Shown one piece after another: positions 1-7,658 of a stretch of 10,957 bases of DNA. The notes under the pieces are model-generated. The model made no database searches. It saw nothing but the letters and a program-made list of their open reading frames with translations, and was not told the origin of the DNA. This DNA is from Strigomonas culicis. Its lineage: Eukaryota; Euglenozoa; Kinetoplastea; Trypanosomatida; Trypanosomatidae. The stretch is taken from assembly GCA_000482145.1 (NCBI GenBank), contig AUXH01000622.1, positions 1-10,957 of the forward strand, written 5' to 3'. Both the position numbers and the translations under genes were made by a program. Every line of letters begins with the position of its first letter. Position 1 is the stretch's first letter.

Positions 1-351
1 AAGATGTGTAACCAGTACGACGCCTTCCTCTGCTCCGAGTCGCTCATCAAGACGGTGCCGCGTCTCGTCGGCCCCCACATGCATCGTCTCGGCAAGTTCC
101 CCACCGTGTGCAGCCCCAACGAGTCCATCACGGACAAGATTAACGAGCTGCAGTCCACCGTGAAGTTCCAGCTGAAGAAGGTGCTGTGCCTCGGCACGTG
201 CATCGGTCACCTTGAGATGAACGAGGACCAGGTCCGCCAGAATGTCACCATGGCGCTCAACTTCCTCGTGTCGCTGCTGAAGAAGAACTGGCAGAACCTC
301 AAGTCCGCGTACCTCAAGTCCACCATGGGCAAGCCCCAGCGCATCTACTAG
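1..351 (+). CDS. RPL10A: 60S ribosomal protein L10a (uL1), C-terminal half, cut by window edge
   Basis: Large-subunit ribosomal protein of the L1 stalk, which acts at the ribosomal E site in the cytoplasm. The visible 116 codons match the C-terminal half of eukaryotic L10a: a YDAFL.SESLIK segment near the left edge, then a GKFP motif, a ST.KFQ.KKVLCL strand, and the near-invariant end [13 protein letters not shown] followed by [11 protein letters not shown]. The family is about 215 residues long, so roughly the first 100 residues lie upstream. The ATG at position 4 is internal, because the frame is open to base 1 and the homologous region continues upstream. The stop is TAG at 349-351. Third positions are almost all G or C, as expected for a highly expressed trypanosomatid gene. 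It is followed after 252 bases by NAC-beta, another ribosome-associated protein; this is co-transcription and not an operon in the bacterial sense. Confidence 0.97.
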   Translation, partial: KMCNQYDAFLCSESLIKTVPRLVGPHMHRLGKFPTVCSPNESITDKINELQSTVKFQLKKVLCLGTCIGHLEMNEDQVRQNVTMALNFLVSLLKKNWQNLKSAYLKSTMGKPQRIY

Positions 352-544
352 AGAGGAGCGCACTTCCTTTTCTTTTCTCTTTCATTTTTGTTTCTTTTCA
401 TTTGATACTTTAAACCATAAAGCAGTGATAACAGCAGCGGAAACGATACACACACAAAAAAGACTGAATTTGTGCCCATACTGTAGGCCTTTCCCCTCTT
501 TATTAAGTATCTCTCTCTCTCTCCCCCCTCTCCTGCATGACGCA

Positions 545-546
545 AG
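545..546 (+). promoter_or_regulatory. Predicted spliced-leader acceptor (AG) for NAC-beta
   Basis: A strong C/T tract at 508-535, including (CT)6 at 511-522, precedes the AG at 545-546. Splicing here gives a 57-base 5' UTR with no ATG and removes the out-of-place ATG at 537. An earlier AG at 506-507 sits before the main tract and is less likely. This is inferred from the trypanosomatid rule that the first AG after the pyrimidine tract is used. Confidence 0.55.
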
Positions 547-603
547 GTAATCAGGTCGTCCGTATCACGTACACCCCTATTTTCGCCCACCCACTCCGTC
601 CCC

Positions 604-927
604 ATGCCCACTCTTGACCAGCTGAAGAAGCGCGCCGAGGTCGTCCGCACCGGCGGCAAGGGCTCCGTGCGCCGCACGACGAAGGCCCACCACAAGAGCA
701 CCGGCGACGACAAGAAGGTCCAAGGCGTCCTCCGCCGCCTCGGTGTGTCGCCCTTCAGCGACATCGACGAGGCCGTGCTCTACCGCGCTGACGGCAGCAC
801 CTTCTACTTCGCGAAGCCCCGCGTGCAGGCCTCCATGCAGAACCAGTGCTTTGTCGTCTCCGGCGACTACGAGGTGAAGTCTGCCGAGGAGGTCGACGCC
901 GAGAAGGAGGTTCCTGCCACCGCCTAA
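604..927 (+). CDS. BTF3: Nascent polypeptide-associated complex beta subunit (BTF3-like)
   Basis: Beta subunit of NAC, the heterodimer that binds ribosomes at the exit tunnel and shields new chains. The 107-residue protein has the family layout. A basic N-terminal helix (residues 1-14) is followed by the GGKGSVRR ribosome-contact region (17-24), then DDKK (35-38). The NAC barrel follows (about 38-90), with V.RRLGV, a DG...YF.KPRVQAS signature and a .FVVSGDYE strand. The protein ends soon after the barrel, with only a short acidic tail (EEVDAEKE), whereas animal and fungal beta subunits are about 150-160 residues. The usual basic RRKKK-type ribosome motif is less basic here (RRTTKAHHK). The start at 604 is the first ATG after the predicted splice acceptor and gives the expected N-terminus. 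I do not see its alpha partner in this window. The family assignment is secure; the effect of the short tail is not known. Confidence 0.95.
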   Translation: MPTLDQLKKRAEVVRTGGKGSVRRTTKAHHKSTGDDKKVQGVLRRLGVSPFSDIDEAVLYRADGSTFYFAKPRVQASMQNQCFVVSGDYEVKSAEEVDAEKEVPATA

Positions 928-1737
928 GCGCGCTGTCACACCGACAGAGGGACGTCATGGCCATTTGGTAGCATGGCGAAGGAAGCGCAAGAAGGTGAGG
1001 GACACATGTTTATAATGTTTACAGGAAGAAAGAGAAAACAAAGAAAGATAACGTATGAAAGGGAAAAGAAAAAGAACACAGCCCAGTGTAGAGGTGAGAG
1101 AAGGGAAAATGTGCATGCTTATTGAAGATGAATGAAAGAACAATAAAGTGTCTTCACTTGACGTCTTTTCCATTCCTTTTTCTTTAACGCTTCCCATCAT
1201 TTCCTTCTCTATATTTCTCTTTTCTTTTCTTTTTTCCCCTTTTTGCTTCCTTTTCCCCCTTTCTTCTTATTATAACAATCCCCTTTCTTCTCTCTTTTCC
1301 TTCGTATTAGTGTACGCGATTGTGGTTTCACCTAACCTTTGTTTTTTTATTTTCATCTTTCATTTTTAGTTATCAACAATAATTATACAAATAGCAAAAG
1401 AAAAATAATAATAAGGAAAAAAGTGGATAGCACGAGGTGTTGTTGTGTACGCTTCAACATCTGTGTTTTGACCTTGCCTTCGCGCAGACAGCACTATGGA
1501 TTTGATTTCCCTTCACATCCTACTCCTTCCTCTCCTGATCACTCTTTTTTTCTTTTTTTTTGTTACACTTGTGTGTGGGTGTGGTAGTCATCACTCAGGA
1601 AGCTTAGAGAGGAAAAAGAGAGAGAGAGTAAGTACACTTATCGTTGCTACACTTGCTACTTTATCCTCATAGCTTTTACATCTACTTGTTTCTCTTCCCT
1701 TTGCATTTTTTTTTCCCTTTCCCCTCAACTCGCTACC
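928..1737. other. Intergenic spacer between NAC-beta and the MORN gene, no gene seen
   Basis: The first 220 bases, the likely NAC-beta 3' UTR, are purine-rich with many GAAAG-type runs. From about 1150 to 1370 the + strand switches to a long T/C-rich tract. An AT-rich A-run segment follows (1375-1425), then a second T-rich tract at 1543-1562. Short open frames on both strands here have low-complexity Phe/Ser/Leu or Lys/Arg content and T- or A-ending codons unlike the real genes, so I call no gene. The mix fits a polyadenylation region followed by trans-splicing signals. Confidence 0.8.
1586..1587 (+). promoter_or_regulatory. Candidate spliced-leader acceptor for the MORN gene
   Basis: The T-rich tract at 1543-1562 is followed by the AG at 1586-1587. 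Alternatives are AGs at 1597-1598 and 1671-1672. No ATG occurs between any of these and the start at 1738, so all of them lead to the same protein. A further T/C tract at 1685-1725 would lie inside the 5' UTR, because no AG separates it from the start codon. Confidence 0.35.
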
Positions 1738-2697
1738 ATGTCGAACGAGATTGAGATCAAGACATACACGTACAAGTCGGGTGCCATCTACGAGGGCACC
1801 TTCGACGGCTCGCTGCGCAGCGGCCGCGGGCACTGGCAGCACCCCCAGGGCGAGATCTACGAGGGCGAGTACGTGAACAACCTGCAGGAGGGTCTCGGCA
1901 TCTACCTCTTCCCCTCGACCGGCAAGCGCTACCTGGGCCACTGGAGGGGCGGCCAGATGCACGGCGAGGGCGTCTACTACTTCAACGACGCCTGCACCGT
2001 GTTCTACTTCGGCGACTACGCGAAGGACAAGAAGGACGGCGAGGGCTTCTACATGTACGCGACGGGCGTGCTCACACTGCAGCGGTGGGAGAGTGGCAAG
2101 CTGCTGAGCGAGGAGGAGGCGTCGCCGCTGCAGGTGGTCAACACGTTCATCCGCGTCAAGACGCTCTTCGAGGCGGTGCGGCTGGTGGCGCCGCGCGAGC
2201 TCGGCGAGGTGCCGCCGCCGTCGGACGTGCACACCTTCCAGTTCACCTCCGGCCCCACGTACACGGGCCAGTACTTCGGCACGAAGAAGCACGGTCAGGG
2301 CTACTGGCTGCACCCCGAGGGCGACAGCTACGAGGGCCAGTTCGAGTTCAACGTGCACTGCGGATGGGGCGTTTACATCATCGGCGGCAGCCGCAAGCGC
2401 TACGTGGGCGAGTGGCGCGACGGCAAGATGAACGGCATCGGCGTCTACTTCTTCGACCCCGCGGAGAAGGAGTACTTCGTGGGCGTGTACCAAGACGACA
2501 CGAAGCACGGCCGCGGCCTGTACCACTTCGCGGAGAGCGGCGAGAGCAAGGTGCAGCTGTGGAACCGCGGGACGCTCGTCCAGGAGACGGTGGCCGACGC
2601 GAAGCTGGAGGCGAAGTATGTCGAGGCGGTCAAGAAGATCATAGAGACCGTGAAGCCCTACGCGCCCAACTACGAGTCCATGTTCAAGTCCAAGTGA
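1738..2697 (+). CDS. MORN-repeat protein with two tandem four-MORN modules
   Basis: A 319-residue protein made mostly of MORN repeats, beta-hairpin units of the type Y.G.....G.G...; in protists these occur in cytoskeletal, basal-body and flagellar proteins and in membrane-linked scaffolds. Repeats lie at about residues 12-35, 38-60, 62-84 and 89-110 (module A), and 169-193, 195-217, 219-241 and 246-267 (module B). Each module ends in a similar cap: LQRWESGKLL in A and VQLWNRGTLV in B. A non-MORN helical linker (about 124-165) joins them, and a Lys-rich helix follows (283-307). The modules align at a constant offset of 157 residues, so the gene arose by internal duplication. There is no signal peptide or membrane segment. 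The ATG at 1738 has a good context (gctacc) and is the first one after the candidate splice sites. A radial-spoke or other axonemal role is possible but is not shown by the sequence. Confidence 0.93.
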   Translation: MSNEIEIKTYTYKSGAIYEGTFDGSLRSGRGHWQHPQGEIYEGEYVNNLQEGLGIYLFPSTGKRYLGHWRGGQMHGEGVYYFNDACTVFYFGDYAKDKKDGEGFYMYATGVLTLQRWESGKLLSEEEASPLQVVNTFIRVKTLFEAVRLVAPRELGEVPPPSDVHTFQFTSGPTYTGQYFGTKKHGQGYWLHPEGDSYEGQFEFNVHCGWGVYIIGGSRKRYVGEWRDGKMNGIGVYFFDPAEKEYFVGVYQDDTKHGRGLYHFAESGESKVQLWNRGTLVQETVADAKLEAKYVEAVKKIIETVKPYAPNYESMFKSK

Positions 2698-3735
2698 GCC
2701 CACTGCGCGCCATCGCTCGCGGCCGCAGTCGCATCCATCCCCCCCTCACACATACGCATGGGGGTCCATGAGATCTTTGTTTTGTGTATTATATGCATAA
2801 GCGGAAAACATAAAAAAAAAAGAAGGAAACAGAAAAGAGGCGTAGCTTTCCCTTCTCCTTTTTAATGGGTTTCTCTTTTTTTTTTGGAAATAACATATTA
2901 ATAGTCAGGAAGATAGTTTTCTGGCGGTGTATCTGTTGAAGTAATAATACACTTAAACTAATAAAAAGTAAAAGTAAGGAATATAGAAGAAAAAGCGTAA
3001 AAAAAATGAGTTCGCTATTATGATAAGAATAATATGTACTGATGAAGGTAAAAAAAAAAATACAGAAGAGTAACACGAGGATTTAAACACTCTTTACAAT
3101 CTGCAATATTTGGGGGTGCACAATCACCATTTTCTTTCGCTCATTTTTCATTCCATTTTTTTCTTTCTAACCAGATTTCACACGAATGTAAGTAATTATA
3201 GGGATGTGATTGTTTTCTTCTTCTTTCTTTTTTTTTACTGTACGTATTATTGCTTATGATTTGGTAGTTTCTCTTTTTTTTTCTTGGTATCGATAATGAG
3301 TTGCGTTTTTTTTTGTGTGTGGTTTCATTTCTGTGTCATCATCATTGTATCGACTACATATAACAATCTTACTAACAATACTGCCTCTTATGCTGATATA
3401 TATTAGTTCTACTAGACGTTTTAGTTTTCTACGATGATCTTCTTTTGTATTTATGGACTCCCACTCTCTCTCTTTCTCTTCTCTTTTATTCTATACGTCA
3501 CCTAAAGATATAGACTAGACAGAGGAGGTTATTCCACCTTTGTGTGCGTGTGTCTGTGTCTGTGTGTGTACGATGCTTTTTCAGCTCGCATCACCACCAG
3601 CACCTCTATTTCCTTAACACGTTAGACCTTTATATATTTTTCCCCCCCGCACATCGCTCTTAGATATAGATTTTTACAAGGCGCTGCTACCCCCCCCCCT
3701 CCTTTCAGTCTCCTCTCCGACACCAACCGCCCACC
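2698..3735. other. Long AT-rich spacer between the MORN and CH/coiled-coil genes, no gene seen
   Basis: After about 70 GC-rich bases of MORN 3' UTR, the sequence is AT-rich to about 3540, with many A-runs (2812-2821, 3051-3060) and T-runs. A TG-rich stretch lies at 3541-3570. A C/T-rich region leads into the next gene, with a run of ten C at 3690-3699. No frame shows the GC-rich third positions of the neighbouring genes. I see no tRNA or repeat element. Confidence 0.8.
3707..3708 (+). promoter_or_regulatory. Predicted spliced-leader acceptor for the CH/coiled-coil gene
   Basis: The C10 run at 3690-3699 followed by tcctttcag is a close match to a pyrimidine tract plus AG. Splicing after 3708 leaves a 27-base 5' UTR with no ATG before the start at 3736. 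Another AG at 3679-3680 precedes this tract. Confidence 0.55.
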
Positions 3736-5114
3736 ATGAGCGCGGGTGTCATCGGCAAGCGGGAGCTGCTGGAGTGGGCGCAGGACGTCGCGGCCGTGCC
3801 GTGCTTCAAGTACAACGACCTGCGCGACGGGCTCGTGCTGCTGCTCGTCGCCTACGCGGTGTTCCCGCCCGCGGAGGAGGCCCTGCGCGCGGCGCGGCGG
3901 CAGCGCCAGGGGCCGCGCGACGAGCGCCATAACTGGCGCGAGCTGCTCCAGCTGCTGGCGCGGCAGCAGGTCCCTGCGCCCCTCGTCCACGCGGACGCCA
4001 TCCGGCGCGGCGGCAGCGCGCGACACTGCTACAACGCCCTCGTCCTCTTCTACTTCCTGCACCGGCTCGCCACGTGCCGCCACTTCTCGCTGCAGCTCGC
4101 GAGCCCGGTGAGCCCCGAGCTCGCCAGCTTCCTCGAGTCCAAGCGCAGCCTCGCCGCGCTGCAGCACGCCGCGGTGCTCGAGGCGCCGGAGGCCGCCGAG
4201 CGCAGCGGCAGCGGCAGCGCGCGGCCACCCCACCGCCGCTCCCCGTCGCCGCCGTCCACGACCGGCACACGCTCGCCCGACCGCGGCGGCAGCAGCAGCC
4301 CCCCGGCCGGGGCGGCGGCGGCGGCTCGCTGGCGCTGGAGAACGCCCTCCTGCGTGAGGAGCTGGCGCACGTGCGGGCCGCCGCGCAGCTCGCCCTCACG
4401 CACCAGCGCGCGGCCGCCGCGGCGGAGCTCCACCTCGCACAGGAGGAGCATGCGGCGGCCGCCGCGCGCGCGGAGCTCGACCACGCGCACGCGCTGCGGC
4501 AGCAGCTTCTCACCCTGCGGGCGGGGGGCGAGGCCGGCGCGGCGGCGGAGGTGCGGGTGCTGGACGCGGCGCTCGCGCGGCAGCGGCAGGCGCTGGCGGC
4601 GCAGCAGGCCGCCCACGCGGACGCGCTGCGGCAGCTGCAGCAGGTGCTGCGCCAGGCGCAGGCCGCCGCCGCGCTGCCGCTCGGCGGCGGCAGCGAGTGT
4701 GCTGTGCTCGCGTCGCTGCGCGCGCCGCTGGCGGGGCTGCCCGCCGCCGTCGCGGAGTCCGTCGAGGCGAGCGTCTTCACGCTGTGCACGACGGTCGAGG
4801 CCCTGCGCGCGACCAACGCGCGGCTCACGTGGGACCTGCAGGCGGCGCAGGGCGGCGCCACGCCGCCGCAGGCTAGCGCGCCGCCGGCCGCGCCGTCGCC
4901 CCCGCCGCGGCCGGCGGCGGACTTGGAGACGCGCTATCATGCGCTGCTCGCGAAGACGGTGCTCCCGCCGTCCGTGGAGCCGCACCGGCGGGGCAGCAGC
5001 GGCGACAGCGGCGAGGAGGAGGCGGCGCGGGACCTCTCGGCGACGGCGCTGCTGTCGTCGGAGGAACTGGAGCGGCGGAAGAATGCTATTTTGGCGAAGT
5101 ACGGCGTGCTGTAG
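3736..5114 (+). CDS. Probable CH-domain (SPEF1/CLAMP-like) coiled-coil protein, frame broken once
   Basis: The N-terminal part (3736 to about 4200, frame 1) encodes a calponin-homology-like domain. ELLEWAQDV comes first, then DLRDGLVLLLVAYAVFP, then HNWRELLQLL and VPAPLVHADAI, then a final helix with FYFLHRL. The order and the D.RDG...FP and NW..L patterns resemble the CH_2 domain of SPEF1/CLAMP, microtubule-binding proteins of axonemes and the cell cortex. The C-terminal part is read in frame 3, to TAG at 5112-5114. A Ser/Pro/Gly-rich linker leads to an Ala-rich coiled coil starting at SLALENALLREEL (about 4327-4680). A second helix, a Pro/Ala linker and a conserved-looking end, SSEELERRKNAILAKYGVL, follow. 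Frame 1 stays open to 5166 but becomes an Arg/Ser-rich shadow. One missing base between about 4190 and 4330 would join the parts into about 459 residues. The cause could be an assembly error in GC-rich runs, a real mutation, or -1 frameshifting. The split is well supported; the domain name is a moderate inference. Confidence 0.7.
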
Positions 5115-5278
5115 CGCAACAACCAAACTACTTTTTTTTTGTTGTACACGTACTCGATCTACTTAATCGCTTTCCCTTTTGTCTTTCCCTTTTCTTCCGT
5201 TCTTCTTTGTGAGCCCGTTTTACCGTGTGTATCCTTTATCCTGTCCCTCTTCTCTCTCTCTCCCTCTGATGTTGCCGC

Positions 5279-5280
5279 AG
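5279..5280 (+). promoter_or_regulatory. Predicted spliced-leader acceptor for GCVT
   Basis: A C/T tract at 5233-5267 precedes the cag ending at 5280. Splicing here leaves a 54-base 5' UTR and makes 5335 the first ATG. Use of the earlier AG at 5211-5212 would instead expose the in-frame ATG at 5269. Confidence 0.5.
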
Positions 5281-5300
5281 AACGCACGCCACCTTAGCCA

Positions 5301-5326
5301 CCCCACCCCCACCCCACCCCCACCCC
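5301..5326 (+). repeat. C4-5/A tandem tract in the GCVT leader (G-quadruplex motif on the - strand)
   Basis: Five C tracts of lengths 4, 5, 4, 5 and 4 are separated by single A bases. The complementary strand therefore has five G tracts of at least four with one-base T loops, a textbook intramolecular G-quadruplex pattern. It ends 9 bases before the GCVT ATG. Confidence 0.85.
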
Positions 5327-5334
5327 ACCGCCGC

Positions 5335-6447
5335 ATGACCTCGCTGAAGAAGACCGCGCTGCACGCGCTGCACTCGAGCCGCAAGGCCGTCATGGCCGAG
5401 TTCGCCGGCTACGACATGCCCATCAGCTACCCCGGCATGGGCGTCCTCAAGGAGCACCTGTACACGCGCGAGGCGGCCGGCATCTTCGACGTGTCGCACA
5501 TGGGGCAGTACGAGATCCGCGGCGCCGACCGCGAGCGCTTCCTCGAGTGGGTGACGCCGGTGGACCTCAAGCGCACCGCGGTGACGCAGGGCGCGCTCAC
5601 CATGATCACGAACGCCGCCGGCGGCATCAAGGATGACTGCATTGTGACCAAGTACGAGGACCACCTCTTCCTTGTGCTGAACGCGGGCTGCAAGGACAAG
5701 GACATGGCGCACCTCGAGGCGATGCGCGCAGAGTTCAAGGGCGACGTCGCGTTCGTGCCGCTGGAGCGCTCACTCATCGCACTGCAGGGGCCGCAGGCCG
5801 CCGCGATCGTCGGCAAGTACGTGGCGGACATCCCCGCGCTCGACTTCATGTACGGCCGGCAGAAGGTGGACGTGAAGGGCATCCCAGTGCAGCTGACGCG
5901 CTGCGGCTACACCGGCGAGGACGGCTTCGAGATCGCCGTCGCGGACAGCCAGGCGGAGGCGCTGACGGAGCTGCTGCTGGCGGAGGGCGCCAAGCTCATC
6001 GGGCTCGGCGCGCGCGACAGCCTGCGGCTGGAGGCCGGGCTCAACCTCTACGGCCACGAGCTGACGGAGGAGACGACGCCGGTCGCGGCGCGCTTCATGT
6101 GGTCCATCTCGAAGCGCCGCATGGAGGAGGGCGGCTTCATCGGCTACGAGCCGATCAAGCACGCGAAGGAGAACGCGAGCGCGGTGCCGCAGCTGCGCGT
6201 CGGCATCCTCTCCAGCGGCCCCGTCGCGCGCGAGAACACGCCCATCGAGCTCGACGGCAAGGTCGTCGGCCGCCTCACGAGTGGGTGCCCGTCGCCCTGC
6301 CTCAAGAAGAACGTCGGGCTCGGCTACGTAGACCGCGCGCTCGCGAAGAAGGGCACCGCGGTCGAGCTGGTCGTGCGTGGCAAGCGCGTCAAGGCGGAGG
6401 TCGCCACGCCCCCGTTCGTGCCCGCCCACTACTATCGCAAGCCGTAG
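5335..6447 (+). CDS. GCVT: Glycine cleavage system T-protein (aminomethyltransferase), mitochondrial
   Basis: T-protein of the mitochondrial glycine cleavage complex. It takes the aminomethyl group from the lipoyl arm of H-protein and, with tetrahydrofolate, releases ammonia and makes 5,10-methylene-THF. The protein has 370 residues, close to the family norm. Visible motifs in order are SLKKTALHALH at the N-terminus, FAGYDMPI, FDVSHMGQ, GGIKDDCIVTK (Asp100-Asp101, at the place of the catalytic Asp of bacterial T-protein), RCGYTGEDGFEI, DSLRLEAGLNLYGHEL, FIGYEPI, and GRLTSGCPSPCLKKNVGLGYV. No key residue is missing. The start at 5335 is the first ATG after the best splice site. An in-frame ATG at 5269 would add 22 residues, mostly encoded by the C/A repeat (His/Pro/Thr-rich), which does not look like a targeting peptide. 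The first 20 residues from 5335 are basic and acid-free, so they could serve as a short mitochondrial presequence. H-, P- and L-proteins are not in the window. Confidence 0.96.
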   Translation: MTSLKKTALHALHSSRKAVMAEFAGYDMPISYPGMGVLKEHLYTREAAGIFDVSHMGQYEIRGADRERFLEWVTPVDLKRTAVTQGALTMITNAAGGIKDDCIVTKYEDHLFLVLNAGCKDKDMAHLEAMRAEFKGDVAFVPLERSLIALQGPQAAAIVGKYVADIPALDFMYGRQKVDVKGIPVQLTRCGYTGEDGFEIAVADSQAEALTELLLAEGAKLIGLGARDSLRLEAGLNLYGHELTEETTPVAARFMWSISKRRMEEGGFIGYEPIKHAKENASAVPQLRVGILSSGPVARENTPIELDGKVVGRLTSGCPSPCLKKNVGLGYVDRALAKKGTAVELVVRGKRVKAEVATPPFVPAHYYRKP

Positions 6448-6712
6448 GTACCGCACCGTAACCCCCCTCTCTACCTCCAAAAAAAAAAAGAAAAGAAAAG
6501 GCCTTTAATTTTTTGTAACGTTGATTGATATACAATACGGCAACATAAGAGTAATAATAATAAAGGAAAACGGGTCACCGCTGCGTAGGCGTGAAGCCGC
6601 AGGTGCGCTGCTCACCTTCGCACCACACACAACCCCCACACATATAGCCGAAAAGTGTGATGATGGTTTGGCGTACCACAGTTAACAAACACCGATTGTA
6701 AAGCGAAAAAAA

Positions 6713-6729
6713 CAAACAAACAAACAAAC
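6713..6729 (+). repeat. CAAA tetranucleotide repeat
   Basis: Four CAAA units lie in a row after a run of A bases, in the GCVT-hydrolase spacer. It is a simple repeat with no visible function. Confidence 0.9.
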
Positions 6730-7533
6730 ACACAAACCACAAATGAAAACGTAGACGGTAATTGTATCATGCTTTACATGCAGATGACAGTAAGTGGTCG
6801 GATATGCACTTCCCAAGGAGCGAAAAAAAAAGAAAGAAAGAAGGAAAAGGAACTGAGTTCTTTTCCTTTCTCTTTTTCTTATCCGTTTCTTATTCTCCTT
6901 CTGTAGGCATGCGCTGTTTTGAATATATCTATTTATTTACCGTTATAATTATTTATTTATTATTGTTGACTCTTTTTTTAGCTGTGTTCCCGCACGGTAC
7001 TTCTTTTTTTTTCTTACTCGTTTTTTTTTTTCATCTGAGATCGAACAAGGACACGCGTGCGTCCTACTATATAACGTTTTTTCTTTCCTTTTCACGTTCA
7101 TCAGTTTACTACCAACAACTTATAACCATACTAATAATAATAATTGTGATGGAATGCTATAAAGCAGCTAAGAGGTTTCCTTTTTCCTTTTCGTTTCTCC
7201 ATCACTTACTCTGTGTTAGTTCTAAATCTGATTATTGCTCATTTTTTCCCCCCTTCTGGTTTGTTTTGCTGTTTCGCGTGGAATACCTTTTTTTTTCGTG
7301 TGTTTCTTTCTTTCCTTTCTGTTGTTTTGTCTCTACTTGTTGTATATCGCTGTAGCTCCCTTCTCTTTCCATCTTTCTCTGTTCCTTCTCATCTAGTGTG
7401 CGTAGGTAGGTTCTTCGGCAGCGGATCATTTTTTATTTTTTTCTTATCACAAAGTGAGAGCAATAGCAACCGCGACAGCGCGTCAGCAGCCCCCGTCGTG
7501 TTTTTCTCTTGCTTACCCCACAGCACAACTCAC

Positions 7534-7567
7534 ATTATTATTGTTATTATCATTATTGTTATTATTA
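7534..7567 (+). repeat. Imperfect ATT trinucleotide repeat
   Basis: About eleven ATT-like triplets are interrupted by G and C substitutions. The repeat lies between two candidate splice sites upstream of the hydrolase gene, so it falls in either the spacer or the 5' UTR. Confidence 0.85.
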
Positions 7568-7656
7568 AAGCGAAAAGAAAAAGAAGCGTTTCGGCTCTCT
7601 CTCTCACATCTTCAACTTCCTTCCTTTTGTACTGCTTTATTTCTCACTCATTATCT

Positions 7657-7658
7657 AG
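7657..7658 (+). promoter_or_regulatory. Predicted spliced-leader acceptor for the hydrolase gene
   Basis: A C/T-rich tract at 7592-7655 precedes the AG at 7657-7658 and would give a 30-base 5' UTR. An earlier candidate is the AG at 7522-7523 after another pyrimidine tract. No ATG lies between either site and 7689, so the protein start is unchanged. Confidence 0.45.

Noticed and set aside
928..1125. Open frame continuing 65 codons past the NAC-beta TAA, as a sign of reassigned stop codons
   Set aside because: The tract is purine-rich with few T, so stops are rare by composition. The residues do not resemble a NAC tail, and TAA, TAG and TGA all terminate natural proteins in this window.
1591..2703. 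Antisense open frame of 370 codons opposite the MORN gene
   Set aside because: It is a mirror image of the MORN codons (Val/Leu/His/Arg-rich) with no recognisable protein. All supported genes lie on the + strand.
3541..3570. TG-rich stretch as a regulatory element
   Set aside because: It is an imperfect simple repeat and the nearby spacer is full of such tracts. Nothing ties it to a function.
4050..5126. Antisense frames of 350-360 codons opposite the CH/coiled-coil gene
   Set aside because: They are Arg/Ala-rich low-complexity shadows of the coiled-coil codons.
4331..5166. Continuation of frame 1 to 5166 as the true C-terminus of the CH gene
   Set aside because: It becomes an Arg/Ser/Pro-rich random-looking sequence, whereas frame 3 gives heptad-bearing helices and a natural end at 5114. 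Dual coding cannot be excluded, but there is no positive sign of it.
6480..6499. A-rich run after GCVT as the tail of a retroposon
   Set aside because: No target-site duplication, SIDER- or ingi-like sequence, or other element body is visible next to it. A-runs are common in all the spacers.
6657..6663. Possible C box (GTGATGA) of a C/D snoRNA
   Set aside because: No D box (CTGA) follows within snoRNA range, and there are no flanking stem sequences. The match is probably chance.
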